Below are positions 60,989 to 64,000 of a stretch of DNA of 64,000 nt, one piece after another. A program made the position numbers and the translations under genes. This DNA comes from Pseudobutyrivibrio sp. YE44 (GTDB taxonomy: Bacteria; Bacillota; Clostridia; Lachnospirales; Lachnospiraceae). Where the stretch lies: the NCBI RefSeq assembly GCF_900104335.1, contig NZ_FMXT01000013.1, positions 1-64,000 of the forward strand, written 5' to 3'. Position 1 is the first letter of the stretch. Each line of letters begins with the position of its first letter. The notes under the pieces were generated by a model that saw only the letters and a list, made by a program, of their open reading frames with translations, made no database searches and was not told where the DNA came from.

Positions 60989-63900
60989 ATGGAATATAAG
61001 GTATTAATTTTTGGTAATGGTTTAAATAAAGAGGTTCAGATTGGTGAAGCCACAAAGCTATCCATTGGTACAGATAAACGTTGTCATATTTGGCTGAAGG
61101 GTGAAATCTTTCCAGAAGATTTTCTTATAAAGCTGAATATTACTCCAGAAGGCTATAGGGTGGAGCTATCAGAACAGATAGAAATCAGACAGGAAATGGA
61201 GGAACTTATCCCACTTTCTGCCAGTGTCCCAATTGGATATAAGGGCAGCGAGGAGATACTGTTTTCTCTTTTGGTGGCCACTGATTTTACCAATCAGTCG
61301 TTAGACTATCATATGGCTATTGAGCTGGTGGAGCTGCCAGTTGTCACCATAGGAACAGAGGATAATTCGGATATACGAATTAATAATCCTGAAATTCCAC
61401 CTATAAAGCTTGCTTTAAATAAGCAGCAGGAGGGCTATGAAGCCCAGGTGGAAAAGGGGGTTAATTACATCACCCACAATGGTGCCAATATCAGAGAGGA
61501 TAGCTTCTCTCTTAAAAATAATGAATTCTTTGGTGTGGCTAATATTCAGTTTTTCTATTCCAATGGAAGGCTATATACCGAGGATAGAGAGGAACTGATT
61601 TGCAGACTTTCTACACAGGTTATAAGTGAGCAAAACAACAAGCTGAAATATCCTGAGTTCATTCGAAATGTAAGATTGCAGTTTAAGCAACCTGAAGAAA
61701 AGCTGGAGGTACTTCAGCCTAGCAATCAGCCACAGGAGCCAGAGGGAAGCCTTATAGAAAAGCTGCTTCCTATGGTCATCATGATGATTTTGATGACAGT
61801 GTTGAGAGTCATGATTCGAAGCAACATAATGTACGCCCTGTACTTTGTTGTAATGATGGGTATGAGCTCGGTGATGACTGCCATCACCTTTGTGCGTGCA
61901 AAGAAACGCTTCAAGGAAAAGTCTATAAGACGTGAAAAGGTTTACAACGATTATATTGAGAAAAAAGATCAGGAGATAATCGATAAGAGAAGCGACGAAA
62001 AGCTTATTGCTCAGAAGATGTGCATATTGCCTCAGGAAAGCATAAGACAGATTCAGGATTTCGACGCTAGACTTTTTGAAAAGCTAAAGGATCATGAGGA
62101 TTTCTTGGATGTGCCAATTGGTACTGGAACAGTGGATTCCTCAAATCAGATTAAATACAAAGAGCAGGAATATGTGGAAAGTGAAGACCCACTTGTTACT
62201 ATTCCTGAGAATATTCACAACAAATATCAGAAGCTTTCTGATATGCCTATTGTGCTTCATCTGGCTCAGGTAAATGCGGTAGGTGTGCTTGGAACCAGAA
62301 ACAAGCTTTATCAGATGATGAAAAACATCATGATATCTTTGGCATCCCAGCACTTCTATCAGGATGTGAAGTTCTTTGTAATGCTTAACAAAGAGGATGT
62401 GGCTTATTTCAGTTGGATGAGATGGCTTAGAAATATAAATGAAAATGGTAGAAGAAATATCCTTTATGACGAGGGTAGCAAGAAGACCATTTTGGAGGCT
62501 ATTTACAACGAGCTTTCTTCTCGAGAGGGAATGAAAAAGGATGAGGTAAGACAGCTTCCACACTATATCGTATTTGCGTATCGTTCTGAAAACATGAGCG
62601 GTCATCCAATAACAAAATATGTGGAAAAAGCAAGAGACCTTGGCTTCACCTTCATCTTCTTTGAAGAGTACAAGGAATTGATGCATGAGGCCTGCGACGA
62701 GTTGGTTTGTTTGGATAGAGAAACCTACAGTGGATTTATTCAGAAGGCAGACGACGCTGTATGTATGCAGCAGTTCAACTATCAAAGAATTGATAAAGAA
62801 CAGATTGCAGCTGCTGCTTTAAAGCTGGCTTGCGTTCATGTAAATGAAATCAGCTTGGAAAGTACTCTTACAAAGAACATCACTTTGTACCAGCTGTTAA
62901 AAGTAATGACAGCCTACGATCTGAACATTGGAATGAGATGGGCAAATTCAAATATTTACGAAAGCATGGCAGCGGCCCTTGGTGTGGACAGTTCAGGACA
63001 GACAGTTTATCTAGATATCCATGAAAAGGCTCACGGCCCTCATGGTCTTGTGGCAGGTACCACAGGTTCAGGTAAGTCTGAGATTTTGCAGTCTTATGTG
63101 CTTTCAATGTGTTTGAACTTTCATCCTTATGAGGTGGGCTTTGTAATCATCGATTTCAAGGGTGGTGGTATGGCAAACCAGTTTAAGGATTTGCCACATT
63201 TGAATGGTGCCATCACCAATATCGACGGTAAGCAGATTGACCGTTCACTTATGTCGATTAAGGCTGAGCTGATGAAACGTCAGAAGCTCTTTGCTGAATA
63301 CTCTGTAAACAAAATTGATGACTATATCGAGCTATACAAAACTGGCGTGGCAAAGATTCCACTTCCACATTTGATTTTGATAGTTGACGAGTTTGCGGAA
63401 TTAAAGAGCGACCAGCCAGAGTTTATGAAGGAGCTTATTAGTGCTGCTCGTATCGGACGAAGTCTTGGTATGCACCTGATTCTGGCAACCCAGAAACCAG
63501 CAGGTGTAGTAAACGACCAGATTTGGAGTAACTCGCGTTTTAAGCTTTGTCTTAAGGTGCAGGATAAATCAGACAGTAAGGAAGTGTTGAAATCACCTCT
63601 TGCTGCTGAAATCCGTGAGCCAGGTCGAGCATACCTGCAGGTAGGTAACAACGAAATCTTTCAGCTGTTCCAGTCAGCCTACAGTGGCGCCCCAGTAAAC
63701 GTGGAGCAAATGGAGCAGCAAAAACAGTTTGACATAAACGTTGTGGACTTCGCAGGAAGAAGACAGCCTGTGTATTCACAGAAGCCTCAGAAGGGTTCTG
63801 GAGATAACAAAACACAGTTGGATGCATTGGTAGGTTATATCGAGGAATATTGCAAGGAAAATGCAATAGAAAAGCTTCCTGATATTTGCTTGCCACCATT

Positions 63901-64000
63901 GGCAGAGGTGATTCCATTCCCAGAGAGTATAAAGGAATCAAAATTCGAAACTGATGTGATTGTACCGATTGGTATATACGATAATCCATCAGAACAAACA
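60989..64000 (+). CDS. essC: EssC/YukB-type FtsK/SpoIIIE ATPase of a type VIIb secretion system (3' end outside window)
   Basis: The first 1004 codons of a large protein, open to the window edge; EssC proteins are usually near 1500 residues. Two degenerate FHA-like domains (about 1-90 and 120-215) lack the usual Ser and His ligands. Two membrane helices (254-275, 278-301) follow, then an EssC-specific linker (IGTGTVDSS near 378, EDPLVTIPE). The first FtsK ATPase domain has Walker A GTTGSGKSE (690-698), IIDFKGGGMA and Walker B LILIVDEFAEL (795-805), then LILATQKPAG. It is the motor that drives WXG100-type substrate export. The start lies 3 bases after the TELL protein stop. Further ATPase domains should follow downstream. 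Confidence 0.9.
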   Translation, partial: MEYKVLIFGNGLNKEVQIGEATKLSIGTDKRCHIWLKGEIFPEDFLIKLNITPEGYRVELSEQIEIRQEMEELIPLSASVPIGYKGSEEILFSLLVATDFTNQSLDYHMAIELVELPVVTIGTEDNSDIRINNPEIPPIKLALNKQQEGYEAQVEKGVNYITHNGANIREDSFSLKNNEFFGVANIQFFYSNGRLYTEDREELICRLSTQVISEQNNKLKYPEFIRNVRLQFKQPEEKLEVLQPSNQPQEPEGSLIEKLLPMVIMMILMTVLRVMIRSNIMYALYFVVMMGMSSVMTAITFVRAKKRFKEKSIRREKVYNDYIEKKDQEIIDKRSDEKLIAQKMCILPQESIRQIQDFDARLFEKLKDHEDFLDVPIGTGTVDSSNQIKYKEQEYVESEDPLVTIPENIHNKYQKLSDMPIVLHLAQVNAVGVLGTRNKLYQMMKNIMISLASQHFYQDVKFFVMLNKEDVAYFSWMRWLRNINENGRRNILYDEGSKKTILEAIYNELSSREGMKKDEVRQLPHYIVFAYRSENMSGHPITKYVEKARDLGFTFIFFEEYKELMHEACDELVCLDRETYSGFIQKADDAVCMQQFNYQRIDKEQIAAAALKLACVHVNEISLESTLTKNITLYQLLKVMTAYDLNIGMRWANSNIYESMAAALGVDSSGQTVYLDIHEKAHGPHGLVAGTTGSGKSEILQSYVLSMCLNFHPYEVGFVIIDFKGGGMANQFKDLPHLNGAITNIDGKQIDRSLMSIKAELMKRQKLFAEYSVNKIDDYIELYKTGVAKIPLPHLILIVDEFAELKSDQPEFMKELISAARIGRSLGMHLILATQKPAGVVNDQIWSNSRFKLCLKVQDKSDSKEVLKSPLAAEIREPGRAYLQVGNNEIFQLFQSAYSGAPVNVEQMEQQKQFDINVVDFAGRRQPVYSQKPQKGSGDNKTQLDALVGYIEEYCKENAIEKLPDICLPPLAEVIPFPESIKESKFETDVIVPIGIYDNPSEQT

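Noticed and set aside
1-64000. CRISPR array, tRNA, rRNA, prophage or transposase genes
   Set aside because: No regularly spaced repeats with unique spacers, no tRNA cloverleaf and no integrase or transposase motifs were recognised by eye.

Overview
The window looks like chromosomal DNA of a gut or rumen Lachnospiraceae, closest in flavour to Butyrivibrio, Pseudobutyrivibrio or Roseburia; no marker gene settles the genus. The evidence is an AT-rich sequence (about 40% G+C by eye), strong AGGAGG-type ribosome binding sites, T-rich intrinsic terminators, long-form HPF, Veg, a lysine riboswitch, a domain-swapped GH3 glycosidase as in rumen clostridia, a YesMN-type sugar sensor, and a type VIIb (EssC) locus. 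No rRNA, tRNA, CRISPR array, prophage or transposase gene was recognised.

Layout. 1-690: a long near-palindromic foldback element and a G-rich spacer. 690-4440: a YhaO/YhaN (SbcCD-like) pair. 4.6-9.5 kb: a small zinc-ribbon HTH protein, a MurD-type ligase overlapping a MurL-like epimerase (probable alternative route to the D-Glu of peptidoglycan), a WYL regulator and a FabG-like SDR. 9.5-18.8 kb: long HPF, an XRE/helical-repeat regulator, ddl-murF, veg, plsC, a PcsB-like NlpC/P60 hydrolase with an overlapping membrane-anchored partner, map with a SEC-C finger, and a small-subunit pseudouridine synthase. 18.8-23.7 kb: a complete branched-chain amino acid ABC operon (livKHMGF). 23.8-29.4 kb: a cytidylate-kinase-like protein, two tandem membrane diguanylate cyclases, a K+ channel and an amidase. 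29.5-33.6 kb: lysine riboswitch, dapA, an NhaC-family transporter, a KdsC-like phosphatase and a TraX-like protein. 33.7-42.9 kb: uraA-upp, a DUF975 protein, metF, a permuted GH3 protein, an ArsB/NhaD-type permease and a second cytidylate-kinase-like protein. 42.9-53.1 kb: a furanose-type sugar module made of a YesN/YesM two-component system, an extra periplasmic binding protein, a GntR-LacI regulator and a YtfQ/YtfR/YtfT/YjfF-like ABC transporter.

53.3-64.0 kb (window edge): one tightly spaced operon coding for a large Ig-like surface protein with an EKKEA stalk, a membrane protein with an extracellular trypsin-fold domain whose nucleophile position is Cys and a cytoplasmic FHA domain, a PP2C phosphatase, a transmembrane Ser/Thr kinase, a small membrane protein whose tail carries five exact 7-residue (D/E)TE(L/V)L repeats, and the first 1004 codons of an EssC-type ATPase. 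This is the most interesting part: it looks like a type VII secretion system wired to a kinase/phosphatase/FHA phospho-threonine circuit, with the repeat protein as a candidate multivalent FHA docking scaffold.

A second theme is structured DNA/RNA between genes. Three copies of an 84-89 nt hairpin element show compensatory base changes (4491, 23733, 29782). Three different long foldback elements occur (1-386, 22858-22991, 41967-42130). Several gene starts have their ribosome binding site buried in a hairpin that only read-through transcripts could form (10230, 32303, 40545).
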